A stretch of DNA of 25,448 nt from NCBI GenBank assembly GCA_944332375.1, contig CALVJU010000065.1, positions 1 to 25,448 on the forward strand, written 5' to 3'. Shown here one piece after another: positions 6,092 through 13,845 of this stretch. The notes beneath the pieces were generated by a model. That model worked only from the letters and a program-made list of their open reading frames with translations. It ran no database searches and was not told where the DNA came from. Within the stretch, counting starts at the first letter, position 1; every line of letters begins with the position of its first letter. A program made the translations under genes and the position numbers. This stretch comes from an uncultured Bacilli bacterium. GTDB taxonomy: Bacteria > Bacillota_I > Bacilli_A > RF39 > UBA660.

Positions 6092-6977
6092 ATTTCTTTG
6101 TGTTTTCTAAAACCCACTGTACTGCCTCTTCTACGGTATGAGAAAAATCGTGAAAATCAACAGTGATCCAATGGACTGGCAATTGATGATTGAAAAAAGT
6201 GTACTGTCTTTTCGCATAGTGTCTACTATCTTTTTTGATTTCTTCTAAACAGTCTTCTAATGACTTTGTTCCTTCAAAGTATGGAAATAATTCTTTATAT
6301 CCAATCGGAGTCATGATTGCTTTGGTACGGATCTTGGTCTCATAGATTGCTTTTGCTTCTTCTAACAATCCTGCTTGGACCATATCTTCTACACGGTGAT
6401 TGATTCTCTCATATAGTTGTTTTCGATCACATGTCAGGCCAATAAATAATGTGGGATATAACAAGTTCTGAGCTTTTTCTTTTTCTTCTAATACTTGATG
6501 TGTTTCGTGATAGTAATCGAGTGCTCTTTCGATTCGTTTGCGATTATGAGGATGGATCTTCGTATCCGGATAGATTTGATGGAGTTGTTGGAAAAGATCT
6601 TCTGTAGAGATTCCTTGATAATCTCCTTTATAAGAAGTTGGAGCAAATTGATAGTCATAAAGAGCAGCTTTGATATATAATCCTGTTCCTCCAACTAAGA
6701 TTGGTACTTTTCCTCTTTTCATACAATCTTCAATCTGTTTTCTAGCATCTTTTTGGTAATCACTGACACTATACTCTTCTGTGACTGTTTTGATATCAAA
6801 TAAATGATGGGGAATTTGTTCTTTTTCTTCTTCTGTTACTTTTGCAGTAGCGATATTTAAGTCTTGATAAATCTGGGTACTATCGGCATTGATGATTTCA
6901 CCATCTAATCGTTTTGCAAGTTCTACACTGAGTTTTGTTTTACCAACTGCGGTTGGTCCTAATATAACGATAACCAT
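6090..6977 (-). CDS. miaA: MiaA, tRNA dimethylallyltransferase
   Basis: MiaA transfers a dimethylallyl group from DMAPP to N6 of A37 in tRNAs that read UNN codons, the first step towards ms2i6A. The 295-residue product has the P-loop GPTAVGKT at residues 7-14, INADSTQIYQDLNIATAK (substrate Asp-Ser and tRNA-binding segment), LVGGTGLYIKA, and the C-terminal RHYAKRQYTFF that contacts the anticodon loop. Length is close to the family norm of about 300. Its ATG follows the ruvB stop directly (TAGATG) with AAGGTGAG inside ruvB, so it is coupled to ruvB. More often ruvB is followed by queA-tgt in Bacillota. Confidence 0.96.
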   Translation of the reverse strand: MVIVILGPTAVGKTKLSVELAKRLDGEIINADSTQIYQDLNIATAKVTEEEKEQIPHHLFDIKTVTEEYSVSDYQKDARKQIEDCMKRGKVPILVGGTGLYIKAALYDYQFAPTSYKGDYQGISTEDLFQQLHQIYPDTKIHPHNRKRIERALDYYHETHQVLEEKEKAQNLLYPTLFIGLTCDRKQLYERINHRVEDMVQAGLLEEAKAIYETKIRTKAIMTPIGYKELFPYFEGTKSLEDCLEEIKKDSRHYAKRQYTFFNHQLPVHWITVDFHDFSHTVEEAVQWVLENTKK

Positions 6978-7985
6978 CTACTCACCTTTTTCTGGATATG
7001 GAATATGTAAGTGTTCATAAGCTTTTCTAGTTGCCATTCTTCCTCTACTTGTTCTTTTTAATAATCCTGTTTGTAACAAGTATGGCTCATAAACATCTTC
7101 AATGGTTCCTCTTTCTTCTCCAATAGAAGAAGCGATTGCTTCGATTCCCACTGGTCCCCCATTAAATTTTTCGATAATGGATTTTAATAAGTTATAGTCT
7201 GTATTGTCTAATCCTAAGCTATCTACTTTGAGTTTATCAAGAGCATATTTTGTTACTTGTAAGTCAATGTTTCCATTTCCCATGACAAGGGCGAAATCAC
7301 GAACACGACGGAATAAACGATTGGCAATACGTGGGGTTCCACGACTACGTGTTGCGAGTTCTACTGCTGCATCTTCATCAATACTACATCCTAAGACATT
7401 GCTGGTACGTTTGACAATTTGTGTTAATTCTTCTACTGTATAGTAATTTAATTTTGAAATAATACCAAAACGATCACGAAGGGGATCAGATAAGTCTCCT
7501 GCTCTTGTAGTTGCACCTACTAATGTAAAAGGTGGTAAATTGATTTTAATGTTACGGCTAGTAGAGCCTTCTCCAACAATAATATCTAAAGTAAAATCTT
7601 CCATGGCAGGATATAAGATCTCTTCGATAAAACGTGGCATACGATGAATTTCATCGATGAATAAGACATCTCCTGGTTCTAATGTTGAGAGAATGGCTGC
7701 TAGATCTCCACTTTTCTCAATAGAGGGACCAGAAGCTGTTTTGATATGACTACCAAGTTCATTAGCGATAATATAAGAAAGAGTTGTTTTTCCTAATCCA
7801 GGAGGACCATATAACAAGACATGGTCTAATGGTTCTTCTCTCATTTTGGCAGCTTTAATAAAGATTTCTAAGTTTTCTTTCACTTCTCCTTGACCGATAT
7901 AGTCATCCATATGAGCAGGGCGAATGCTTTTCTCTACTTGGTCTTCTGGTAATTTTTCGCCAGTTACAATTCTATTTTCTTCCAT
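6978..7985 (-). CDS. ruvB: RuvB, Holliday junction branch-migration ATPase
   Basis: RuvB is the hexameric AAA+ motor that, with RuvA, drives branch migration of Holliday junctions in recombinational repair. The product shows IRPAHMDDYIGQ, Walker A YGPPGLGKTT, Walker B LFIDEIHRM, sensor GATTRAGDLSDPLRDRFG with the arginine finger, and the C-terminal winged-helix domain with TGLLKRTSRGR. Length of 335 residues is normal. I prefer ATG 7985 to the GTG at 7991 because AGGAGG directly abuts that GTG and is five bases from the ATG. It lies 9 bases after ruvA and directly before miaA. Confidence 0.97.
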   Translation of the reverse strand: MEENRIVTGEKLPEDQVEKSIRPAHMDDYIGQGEVKENLEIFIKAAKMREEPLDHVLLYGPPGLGKTTLSYIIANELGSHIKTASGPSIEKSGDLAAILSTLEPGDVLFIDEIHRMPRFIEEILYPAMEDFTLDIIVGEGSTSRNIKINLPPFTLVGATTRAGDLSDPLRDRFGIISKLNYYTVEELTQIVKRTSNVLGCSIDEDAAVELATRSRGTPRIANRLFRRVRDFALVMGNGNIDLQVTKYALDKLKVDSLGLDNTDYNLLKSIIEKFNGGPVGIEAIASSIGEERGTIEDVYEPYLLQTGLLKRTSRGRMATRKAYEHLHIPYPEKGE

Positions 7986-7994
7986 AGGCACCTC

Positions 7995-8552
7995 CTATTT
8001 TAACATCAAGCGTAATGCTTCTTTGATTTGCTCCTCTAATTCTAATGTACGATCAATTTGTGGTAAAATCCTTTTAATATCTGGTTGTTTATAACCTAAT
8101 CCTTTTAATACTTCGATTAATTCTTCAAAGTGATCTACTTCTTGACTAGATTGTGTTGAGGAAGCTAACTTTCCTTTTAAATCAAGAATAATTTGACGAG
8201 CAACTTTATCCCCTATTTTAGGGAATTTCTTTAAATACAATACATTTTCACGATCGATCGCATCTTTAATACCATCAATAGAACCAGTTGCAAGCATAGG
8301 AAGTGCCATTTTACAACCAAGTCCTTTTACTTGGATCAATTGTAAGAATAACTCTTTTTCTTCTCTTGTTTTAAATCCATATAATGTATTCTCATCTTCT
8401 CTAATTTGTTGATAAATATAAATTTGTACCTCTTCTTCTTCATGGAAGGAATATGGGTTTGCCGTATAGATCAAATACCCAATTCCATGATTTTCAACTA
8501 CGATATAAGTAGCGTCAATTTCTTTTACGATTCCTTTGATATATGAATACAT
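7995..8552 (-). CDS. ruvA: RuvA, Holliday junction-binding protein
   Basis: RuvA tetramers hold the Holliday junction flat and load RuvB. The 185-residue product has the OB-fold N-terminus (MYSYIKGIVKEID...NHGIGYLIY), the helix-hairpin-helix pair (LIQVKGLGCKMALPML and LKKFPKIGDKVARQIILDLK) and the short C-terminal RuvB-binding domain (EVLKGLGYKQPDIKRIL). It is slightly shorter than the usual 195-205, mainly in the linker. AAGGTGATAAC precedes ATG 8552. It leads the ruvAB-miaA operon from the promoter at 8571-8599. Confidence 0.96.
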   Translation of the reverse strand: MYSYIKGIVKEIDATYIVVENHGIGYLIYTANPYSFHEEEEVQIYIYQQIREDENTLYGFKTREEKELFLQLIQVKGLGCKMALPMLATGSIDGIKDAIDRENVLYLKKFPKIGDKVARQIILDLKGKLASSTQSSQEVDHFEELIEVLKGLGYKQPDIKRILPQIDRTLELEEQIKEALRLMLK

Positions 8553-8570
8553 GTTATCACCTTCTTTTTC

Positions 8571-8599
8571 ATTATATCATATCAAACAAACGTTTGGAA
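8571..8599 (-). promoter_or_regulatory. Extended -10 promoter of ruvA
   Basis: Minus-strand TGATATAAT (TGn plus a perfect -10 at 8576-8571) has a weak -35, TTCCAA, at 8599-8594 with 17-base spacing. A LexA-like dyad occupies the spacer and part of the -35. Confidence 0.65.
8583..8596. promoter_or_regulatory. Candidate LexA (DinR-type SOS) box in the ruvA promoter
   Basis: CAAAC-AAAC-GTTTG is a perfect 5-4-5 dyad with the geometry of the Bacillota SOS box CGAAC-N4-GTTCG, with G-to-A/C-to-T changes at the same position in both arms. The central AAAC fits the RNRY pattern. It lies between -35 and -10, where a repressor would block RNA polymerase. RuvAB is SOS-controlled in Bacillus. Confidence 0.45.
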
Positions 8600-8601
8600 A
8601 G

Positions 8602-8629
8602 AAAAAACGTTAAGAGAACTTCCTAACGT
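8602..8629 (-). terminator. Terminator of the prepilin-like operon
   Basis: Minus-strand ACGTTAGGA and TTCTCTTAACGT regions pair through ACGTTA/TAACGT plus two to three inner pairs, followed by TTTTTT. It begins 3 bases after the stop of the last gene. Confidence 0.75.
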
Positions 8630-8631
8630 CG

Positions 8632-8859
8632 TTATTCATAGTTTCTATTAATATACTGTTCGTAGAAGTAATCACATTGTTTTTCCGTAATATCTCCATC
8701 TACAAAAGCACTATTGACGGATCCTTGTAACTCATTGACTAGGCAATCGAGATAAGTTACATGCTTTTGTATTCCCTCTTTTAACTGTTTTAGGTCTTTT
8801 TCTAAATACCCAGGTAAACACTTCTCATACATCTTTTCATCGTTTTTATTCTTTTGCAA
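8632..8859 (-). CDS. Small hypothetical protein, last gene of the prepilin-like operon
   Basis: A 75-residue soluble, charged protein with three Cys, mostly helical by eye (YLEKDLKQLKEGIQKHVTYL), ending DYFYEQYINRNYE. No family is recognised. The best start is TTG 8859, seven bases after AGGAGG; an in-frame GTG at 8868 sits on the ribosome site itself. It lies about 17 bases after the prepilin-like gene and just before a terminator, so it is the 3' gene of the four-gene unit. Confidence 0.65.
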   Translation of the reverse strand: MQKNKNDEKMYEKCLPGYLEKDLKQLKEGIQKHVTYLDCLVNELQGSVNSAFVDGDITEKQCDYFYEQYINRNYE

Positions 8860-8876
8860 AGAAAACACCTCCTATC

Positions 8877-9359
8877 TTATGTGGTAGGAGGGATGGTTGC
8901 GGTTCCTGTTGGAATGGATGTTGTAGAAGTTGGAGAGGTGGTTGCTGGTGCAGTTGTTGTTGGAGAAGTTGTTGTTGGGGTTGTTGTACTTTGGGAAGTA
9001 CAAGAGTCTACATACTGATAGACATAGTTTTTTCCATCCTTAGTAATTTGTACACCAACAGATTCACTGATCTCTTCTTCTGTATCTGGGTCTTTTAATT
9101 CTTCTTCTAGATATCCATTCTTTAACTCTCCTACTGTCACACAATAATTGCCTGTTTGATTGATTCCTCGTTCTAATTCTAAACGATGATCTGTTGCCCA
9201 TAATTTTGCAGCTGCAACAATACTATCTTTTTGATTTTCTTTCACATCTTCACGGAAACTATTCAGTGTTCCCGTCACGGTTGGAACAACAAGTAAGGCA
9301 ATTAAACCTAATATTGTAATTGTGGCAAGTAATTCGACTAAAGTAAATCCTTTTCTCAT
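8877..9359 (-). CDS. Type IV prepilin-like protein with a Thr/Pro/Ser-rich tail
   Basis: A 160-residue protein with a textbook type III signal: MRKG|FTLVELL, cleavage expected after Gly4, the mature protein beginning with Phe and having Glu at position 5, then a hydrophobic helix (ATITILGLIALLVVPTV). This is how ComGC-like pseudopilins and type IV pilins begin. The middle (about 35-120) is a small globular region with two Cys (NYCVTVG and DSCTS). The last 35 or so residues are almost only Thr, Pro, Ser and Ala, resembling an extracellular spacer or glycosylation stalk. No sortase motif follows. GGGAG precedes ATG 9359. No pilus ATPase, platform protein or prepilin peptidase is in the window, so any machinery lies elsewhere. 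Confidence 0.85.
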   Translation of the reverse strand: MRKGFTLVELLATITILGLIALLVVPTVTGTLNSFREDVKENQKDSIVAAAKLWATDHRLELERGINQTGNYCVTVGELKNGYLEEELKDPDTEEEISESVGVQITKDGKNYVYQYVDSCTSQSTTTPTTTSPTTTAPATTSPTSTTSIPTGTATIPPTT

Positions 9360-9361
9360 GA

Positions 9362-9673
9362 TTATCTCCCTTTTTTCATTTTGATAAAATACTGGATTAA
9401 ATAAACTTCAAATGCGATAAAACAGATTAAATAACCCCATGTTAATATTTGATTAAAAATACCAGTGGAATAAGCATTTACAATACTTAATAAATTACTT
9501 GGTACATACTGATTTAAGAAATTCGTAAACTCACGAATGTTTAAAAGTTCTTTTAAGAATGATAAAATACGTAATAAAATATCTGTGATTGCAAAGAAGT
9601 AAACAAAGCTTCGAAATGATCGAAAGATAATAACGACTACTAACGCTAAAACAATAAATATAACTAAATCCAT
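9362..9673 (-). CDS. Small polytopic membrane protein
   Basis: A 103-residue protein with two to three hydrophobic segments: residues 3-22 (LVIFIVLALVVVIIFRSF), about 24-42, and about 78-97 (WGYLICFIAFEVYLIQYF). It ends in a basic cap (KMKKGR). The hydrophilic middle (LNIREFTNFLNQYVP) should be on one face of the membrane. No family recognised. AGGAGGATA precedes ATG 9673, and its stop is 2 bases from the prepilin-like ATG, so the two are probably translated together. Confidence 0.75.
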   Translation of the reverse strand: MDLVIFIVLALVVVIIFRSFRSFVYFFAITDILLRILSFLKELLNIREFTNFLNQYVPSNLLSIVNAYSTGIFNQILTWGYLICFIAFEVYLIQYFIKMKKGR

Positions 9674-9690
9674 AATAAATATCCTCCTCT

Positions 9691-10203
9691 TTATTCAAAA
9701 TTTAAATCATTGATGTAGAAAACGATTTTTTCTTTTGGTTGATCGATACGTGTAAAAAATTCATAATGATCTTCTACGATATCATTCACAATTAATGATT
9801 CTTCCTCTTCATCAAATACGATTAATTGCTGAACGATTTCTGAAATTCTTTCCGAATCGGTAAGAAAAATTGATAGTAATTGTTCTAAATAGGTCCTTGC
9901 GGTTTCTTCTTGGTAGGTCTCTTGATCAAAGACAAGTAAGATTCTAGAAATAGCACCCTCTTGTTCATATCCATAGATTTCTACATGATCATCTACTTGG
10001 TATAGAATAGTATCCTCTTGTTGTTCTATTTTCAAAGAGGGATATGTGTTTTTCAGTTCTGTTTCTAATGTAGATTTTGAAACACTATCCTTTACGGTCT
10101 CTGATTCATGAACCATTAAGAAATAAAGCCCAATCCATAATATAATAAATACAACTAGAATGAGTATTGCATATAATATTTGTTTTTGATTATTTTTGTT
10201 CAT
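9691..10203 (-). CDS. Single-pass membrane-anchored protein, first gene of the prepilin-like operon
   Basis: About 170 residues: a polar N-terminus (MNKNNQKQ), a membrane segment at about 9-28 (ILYAILILVVFIILWIGLYF), then a Glu-rich extracellular domain of about 140 residues with alternating short strands (ILYQVDDHVEIYGYE). No known family is recognised. ATG 10203 is chosen over ATG 10218 because GAGGGCAGGG lies directly before it. It leads the four-gene unit with an extended -10 promoter about 25 bases upstream. Confidence 0.75.
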   Translation of the reverse strand: MNKNNQKQILYAILILVVFIILWIGLYFLMVHESETVKDSVSKSTLETELKNTYPSLKIEQQEDTILYQVDDHVEIYGYEQEGAISRILLVFDQETYQEETARTYLEQLLSIFLTDSERISEIVQQLIVFDEEEESLIVNDIVEDHYEFFTRIDQPKEKIVFYINDLNFE

Positions 10204-10227
10204 ACCCTGCCCTCGCATCCTAAAAAC

Positions 10228-10236
10228 ATTATACCA
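10228..10236 (-). promoter_or_regulatory. Extended -10 promoter of the prepilin-like operon
   Basis: Minus-strand TGGTATAAT (TGn plus a perfect -10) lies 24 bases before ATG 10203. No good -35 is seen, which is common for extended -10 promoters. The rest of the 10237-10349 gap is A+T-rich and holds only weak dyads (for example ATTTGT-CGAA-ACAAAT). Confidence 0.6.
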
Positions 10237-10349
10237 TGTTTTTACTTGATTTCCTATGTTTTTTATTCAACAACGTGCATCGTACTTCTTTGATTTGTTT
10301 CGACAAATATATAACCAAATAGTTTGATTTAATCATGGATGGTTATTTG

Positions 10350-10378
10350 AAAAAGAATCGATTGATGAGATCGACTCT
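10350..10378 (-). terminator. Terminator of the LtaS-family operon
   Basis: Minus-strand AGAGTCGAT pairs with ATCGATTCT (9 bp, one G-T pair) around a 7-base loop, followed by TTTTT. It starts at the stop codon of the 10378-11037 gene. Confidence 0.8.
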
Positions 10379-11037
10379 TATTTTTCTGTCATTTTGACAA
10401 TATCTAATCTTTTTTCATTATGCATTAATACAACGGTTGCGGATTTTTGATATCCAAGATCTTTCGCATAGTTCATTGTAACATCTACATAATAAGCTTC
10501 TTCATCTGTTGTGATATCATTTAACGTATATTCTTTCTGTTTTACATTAATTACGTCAACATTCACAATTTCAGGTAATTCTTGTTCTCTATCTCCATAA
10601 AGATCGTTTTCTACATAGTGATAAAGATGTTCCATTGCTTCTTTTTGAAATGATTCTTGATAGTCTGCATAGATAAATTGAACACCCCCTACATCATTAC
10701 GATTGATTTTATTAGCAAGGGTGAAAAATTCACTAATGAACAATTGTGTTTCTAAAGTCGCATATTTTTCTTCATCTACTTGATCTTTAGAGAGTTCTTT
10801 TTTTAAGTCTGCGAATAATTCTTTGGAATAATCTGTCGCATCATCTGTAATGGTATAGTTATAACCATTTCCAATTTCATCGGTAACAGTTGCGACAGCT
10901 CTGACTTCCTTTTTATTAGAAGTGACATAATAAACACCAAATCCCCCAATTGCGATCAAAACAATCACTACGAGAAGAGCAATCAATATTCTCTTCTTTT
11001 TTAATTTTCTCTTTTTGGTACGTGTTTTTGTTGCCAT
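10378..11037 (-). CDS. Membrane-anchored protein of unknown function after the LtaS-family gene
   Basis: A 219-residue protein with a very basic N-terminus (TKTRTKKRKLKKKR), a membrane segment at about 17-38 (ILIALLVVIVLIAIGGFGVYYV) and an extracellular domain of about 180 residues with mixed helix and strand. I recognise no family. The strongly basic start and single anchor place the bulk outside the cell. It begins 9 bases after the LtaS-family stop with AGGAGG before the ATG and ends at a terminator, so the two form one operon. A role in the same envelope process is inferred from this only. Confidence 0.75.
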   Translation of the reverse strand: MATKTRTKKRKLKKKRILIALLVVIVLIAIGGFGVYYVTSNKKEVRAVATVTDEIGNGYNYTITDDATDYSKELFADLKKELSKDQVDEEKYATLETQLFISEFFTLANKINRNDVGGVQFIYADYQESFQKEAMEHLYHYVENDLYGDREQELPEIVNVDVINVKQKEYTLNDITTDEEAYYVDVTMNYAKDLGYQKSATVVLMHNEKRLDIVKMTEK

Positions 11038-11046
11038 AATTTCCTC

Positions 11047-13107
11047 CTACTTATTATAATCATCTACCAATTTTCTGGTTTCATCTTGTTTTCGAATTAA
11101 ATCATACACAATAATCGAATCACTCACATCTAGTACATCTTCTGAGATCTGATTGTATTTTTCAATATAGTCGATACTTACAGTATCTCCTTCATTCAAT
11201 ACTTTTCCTTCCCCTTTTTGATGATTATAATACATCTTATCTGTCAACCAGTTACCATCAGGGAATACAACTACATTTTCATCTGTTGAGAATATATCAT
11301 GTCCTAATGCGTATGGATCATCAAATCCAAACATATTTCCTAAGGTTGGAAGTATATCGTACATACCCATTACTTTTGTAATTTCTTTCGTGTATTTCTC
11401 ATCATTTTCATGATCTTTTGTCCAAATAATAAATGGAACTTTACGATTTAATTCATATTCATAGAAATCAACATCGTGGTAATTTGGATCGTCTTGATCT
11501 AAAACACTGTCTGTATATGGATCATAATTATAGAAATATTCGAATTCAGATTCTTTTAACTTCGCATCATGATCTCCATAAATAACAACTACGGTATTAT
11601 CTAAAATACCTGCTTCATCTAAATCTTCAAATAACTGTCCAATCGCACTATCTGCATAGTGTACAAACTTGAAATAATTTCCTAGTTTTGTACCTTCCAT
11701 ATATGGTGCGGAAACAGTTTCTGTTTCTCCTGTTTCAGGATTTGTCGTCTCATATTTGAAATCTACTTCAATCGGATCTGGTAAATTTTCAATATCAGAG
11801 AACGGCGTATGATTAGAAAGCATTAATAAAGTTCCATAGAAATTTTTATTTTTCTCTTGAATTTCTTCAATCTTTGGAACTGCTTGTCTAAAGAAAGAAC
11901 GGTCCGTTAATCCTAACCCTACTGTCTCATCAATTTCAAAATCATTATAACTATAGAAGCGATCATAGCCTAATGTCTTAATGTGGACGGTATCACGATT
12001 CCACATACTACCTTTATTACCGTGCATACTAAATGCATAATATCCTTGTTCTTTTAACAATTTCGGAATAGTGACATATTCACGATCCCAATAACTAATA
12101 AATACGGTTCCACTACTAGCAGGCATTAAAGAAGTATTAAATGTAAATTCAGAATCACTACTTGTTCCTACACTCTCTTGTGCATAAAAGTTTGAGAAGA
12201 ATAATCCTTCACTGGCAATACGATTTAAATTTGGAGTTAATTCTTCTCCATTAAATTCTAAATCCATAACGAATTCTTGCATACTTTCCGCATGAATTAC
12301 CAGTAAGTTCTTTCCTTTAAAGACATCTGTATATTCATTATCGACATGTACTTCTTCTGCCTTTTTATCATAGTATTCTCTAAATTCTTTGGCTTTTTCA
12401 TCATAACCAAATAAAGGACTAATCTGTGGTTTCAAACTAGAAATCACGTCATTAATTTGATAGGTATAAATCCCAAAACGCATCACAATAAACTCTCGAT
12501 TCCATTGTTTGCCAAGTCTCGACATATCTGTTGAACTTAAGGTAGAAATAAATACCCCGATTACAATTAAGCCAAATACCATTGTATTTAAAGCTCTTAC
12601 TTTACCAACTTCTATTTCTGCGACTTTCTTATAATAGTTTTTCTTCTTCAAAGTATGATTTAAGAAAAGCAATGCAAGTGGTGCCCAAATATAAGAAAAG
12701 TCTTTGATCTCCATAACATTTTCAACAACCGCATCTGCGACATCTACAATCTGTAAAGAGGTTTGTAATAATGACAAAGATGCGAATGAGATATAATTGG
12801 TATAATACATGGAATTAATAATACAGAGAATTGCGAAAATAATTGACCATGTAGCAAAATATTTAAATTGATTCTTCGGTTTTAAGAAATAACCAAAAGC
12901 CCCAATTAAAACAACAACTGCAAGATCAGCTAAAATAGGAAATACATCAAAATAATTTTTTACAGTCAAATAACGTAACAGTGTTGCATTTAAAACAGAT
13001 GTTACGACAAAACTTAAAAACAAAATATTTGTTCTCATATATCTTGATGAATAATCTTTTACAGTTTTTGAAATACGCTTCGACGTATTCTTTATTTTTT
13101 TCTGCAT
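11047..13107 (-). CDS. LTA synthase (LtaS)-family membrane phosphotransferase
   Basis: LtaS-type enzymes polymerise glycerol-phosphate from phosphatidylglycerol on the outer membrane face, building or priming lipoteichoic acid. The 686-residue product has about five N-terminal membrane segments (starting near 28, 55, 84, 140 and 178), then an extracellular alkaline phosphatase/sulfatase fold. Visible motifs are LLVIHAESMQ (metal-binding Glu), VGTSSDSEFTF (nucleophile loop), MHGNKGSMWNRD, and VIYGDHDAKL (metal-binding Asp-His). In Staphylococcus LtaS the nucleophile loop reads GKTSDSEF; aligned here, the Thr position is Ser, with Thr one residue earlier. The C-terminus extends beyond the catalytic domain as in the family. 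It has its own promoter and is followed by an anchored unknown protein. Confidence 0.9.
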   Translation of the reverse strand: MQKKIKNTSKRISKTVKDYSSRYMRTNILFLSFVVTSVLNATLLRYLTVKNYFDVFPILADLAVVVLIGAFGYFLKPKNQFKYFATWSIIFAILCIINSMYYTNYISFASLSLLQTSLQIVDVADAVVENVMEIKDFSYIWAPLALLFLNHTLKKKNYYKKVAEIEVGKVRALNTMVFGLIVIGVFISTLSSTDMSRLGKQWNREFIVMRFGIYTYQINDVISSLKPQISPLFGYDEKAKEFREYYDKKAEEVHVDNEYTDVFKGKNLLVIHAESMQEFVMDLEFNGEELTPNLNRIASEGLFFSNFYAQESVGTSSDSEFTFNTSLMPASSGTVFISYWDREYVTIPKLLKEQGYYAFSMHGNKGSMWNRDTVHIKTLGYDRFYSYNDFEIDETVGLGLTDRSFFRQAVPKIEEIQEKNKNFYGTLLMLSNHTPFSDIENLPDPIEVDFKYETTNPETGETETVSAPYMEGTKLGNYFKFVHYADSAIGQLFEDLDEAGILDNTVVVIYGDHDAKLKESEFEYFYNYDPYTDSVLDQDDPNYHDVDFYEYELNRKVPFIIWTKDHENDEKYTKEITKVMGMYDILPTLGNMFGFDDPYALGHDIFSTDENVVVFPDGNWLTDKMYYNHQKGEGKVLNEGDTVSIDYIEKYNQISEDVLDVSDSIIVYDLIRKQDETRKLVDDYNK

Positions 13108-13135
13108 ACCTTCACCTCAATATTCATACTAAAAC

Positions 13136-13164
13136 AGTATAACACGAATCCTACATTTCTTCAA
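13136..13164 (-). promoter_or_regulatory. Sigma-A promoter of the LtaS-family operon
   Basis: Minus-strand TTGAAG (13164-13159) and TATACT (13141-13136) are 17 bases apart, with TGT before the -10. The start codon is about 29 bases downstream. A short dyad, ATACT-GTTTT-AGTAT, overlaps the -10. Confidence 0.75.
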
Positions 13165-13201
13165 GTTCTAACCCTCTTTTTCTCGGTGACAATTTTGTAA
13201 G

Positions 13202-13226
13202 AAAAAAGTATCCCCTAAGGAATACT
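13202..13226 (-). terminator. Terminator after rpe
   Basis: Minus-strand AGTATTCC pairs with GGGATACT (8 bp, one wobble) around TTAG, followed by TTTTTT. It overlaps the rpe stop codon and closes the rlmN-to-rpe gene set. Confidence 0.8.
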
Positions 13227-13845
13227 AACGTAATTGGTCAATTTGTTTTTGATAATCTTCTTGATTGGTAATAAAACTTCCTGATACCAAGATGTCTGCT
13301 TCTTTACAAAACTTTTTTGTTTCAGCATTGATTCCACCATCTACTTCAATCAGATAGTGATATCCTCTTTCTTCGCGAATTCGTTTTAAGAGTTCTATTT
13401 TAGATACAACAAATGGAAGAAACATCTGTCCCCCTGCTCCTGGGCCTACACTCATAACTAATATTAGATCAATTTCTTCCAAGTAAGGAAATAAAAATGT
13501 AACTGGTGTACTTGGTTTTAAAGAAATACCTACCTTCATCTTTTTTTCTTTGATCCTATGAATCAACTTTTCAACATTGGTGTTTACTTCCACATGAAAT
13601 GTTACAATTTCAGGATGCATCTGTTGATAATGTTCTAAATAAGTAGGGACATCTTCTACCATCAGATGTAAATCAATTGGTTTTTTTATATGATTCTTTA
13701 ATGGTACATAATCTCTGGTTTGATTTTTGACAAACTTTCCATCCATCACATCTAAATGAATATAATCTGTATCTGTTTGATTTAATTGTTCTAACTTTTG
13801 TTCTATATTTTCACGAATAGACAAAATACTAGTAGAAACGACCAT
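13225..13845 (-). CDS. rpe: Ribulose-phosphate 3-epimerase
   Basis: Rpe interconverts ribulose 5-phosphate and xylulose 5-phosphate in the pentose phosphate pathway. The 206-residue TIM-barrel product shows VSTSILS at the N-terminus, IHLDVMDGKFV (metal His and catalytic Asp), IDLHLMVEDV, VTFHVE, ILVMSVGPGAGGQMF and IEVDGGINAET. The family usually reads SVNPGFGGQ in the phosphate loop region; here it is SVGPGAGGQ, a mild variant. ATG 13845 is preceded by GAGGTGGAAG and lies inside the end of rsgA (17-base overlap). Rpe follows rsgA in Bacillus too. Confidence 0.94.
   Translation of the reverse strand: MVVSTSILSIRENIEQKLEQLNQTDTDYIHLDVMDGKFVKNQTRDYVPLKNHIKKPIDLHLMVEDVPTYLEHYQQMHPEIVTFHVEVNTNVEKLIHRIKEKKMKVGISLKPSTPVTFLFPYLEEIDLILVMSVGPGAGGQMFLPFVVSKIELLKRIREERGYHYLIEVDGGINAETKKFCKEADILVSGSFITNQEDYQKQIDQLR

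Noticed and set aside
8880..8995. GTTGTTGG-rich stretch as a tandem repeat or phase-variable tract
   Set aside because: It encodes the Thr/Pro/Ser tail with mixed codons; units are not exact and no long homopolymer is present to suggest slippage.
10289..10346. ATTTGT-CGAA-ACAAAT and ATAACCA/TGGTTAT dyads in the gap before the prepilin-like operon
   Set aside because: Short, A+T-rich and not followed by T-tracts on either strand; they can arise by chance in this composition.
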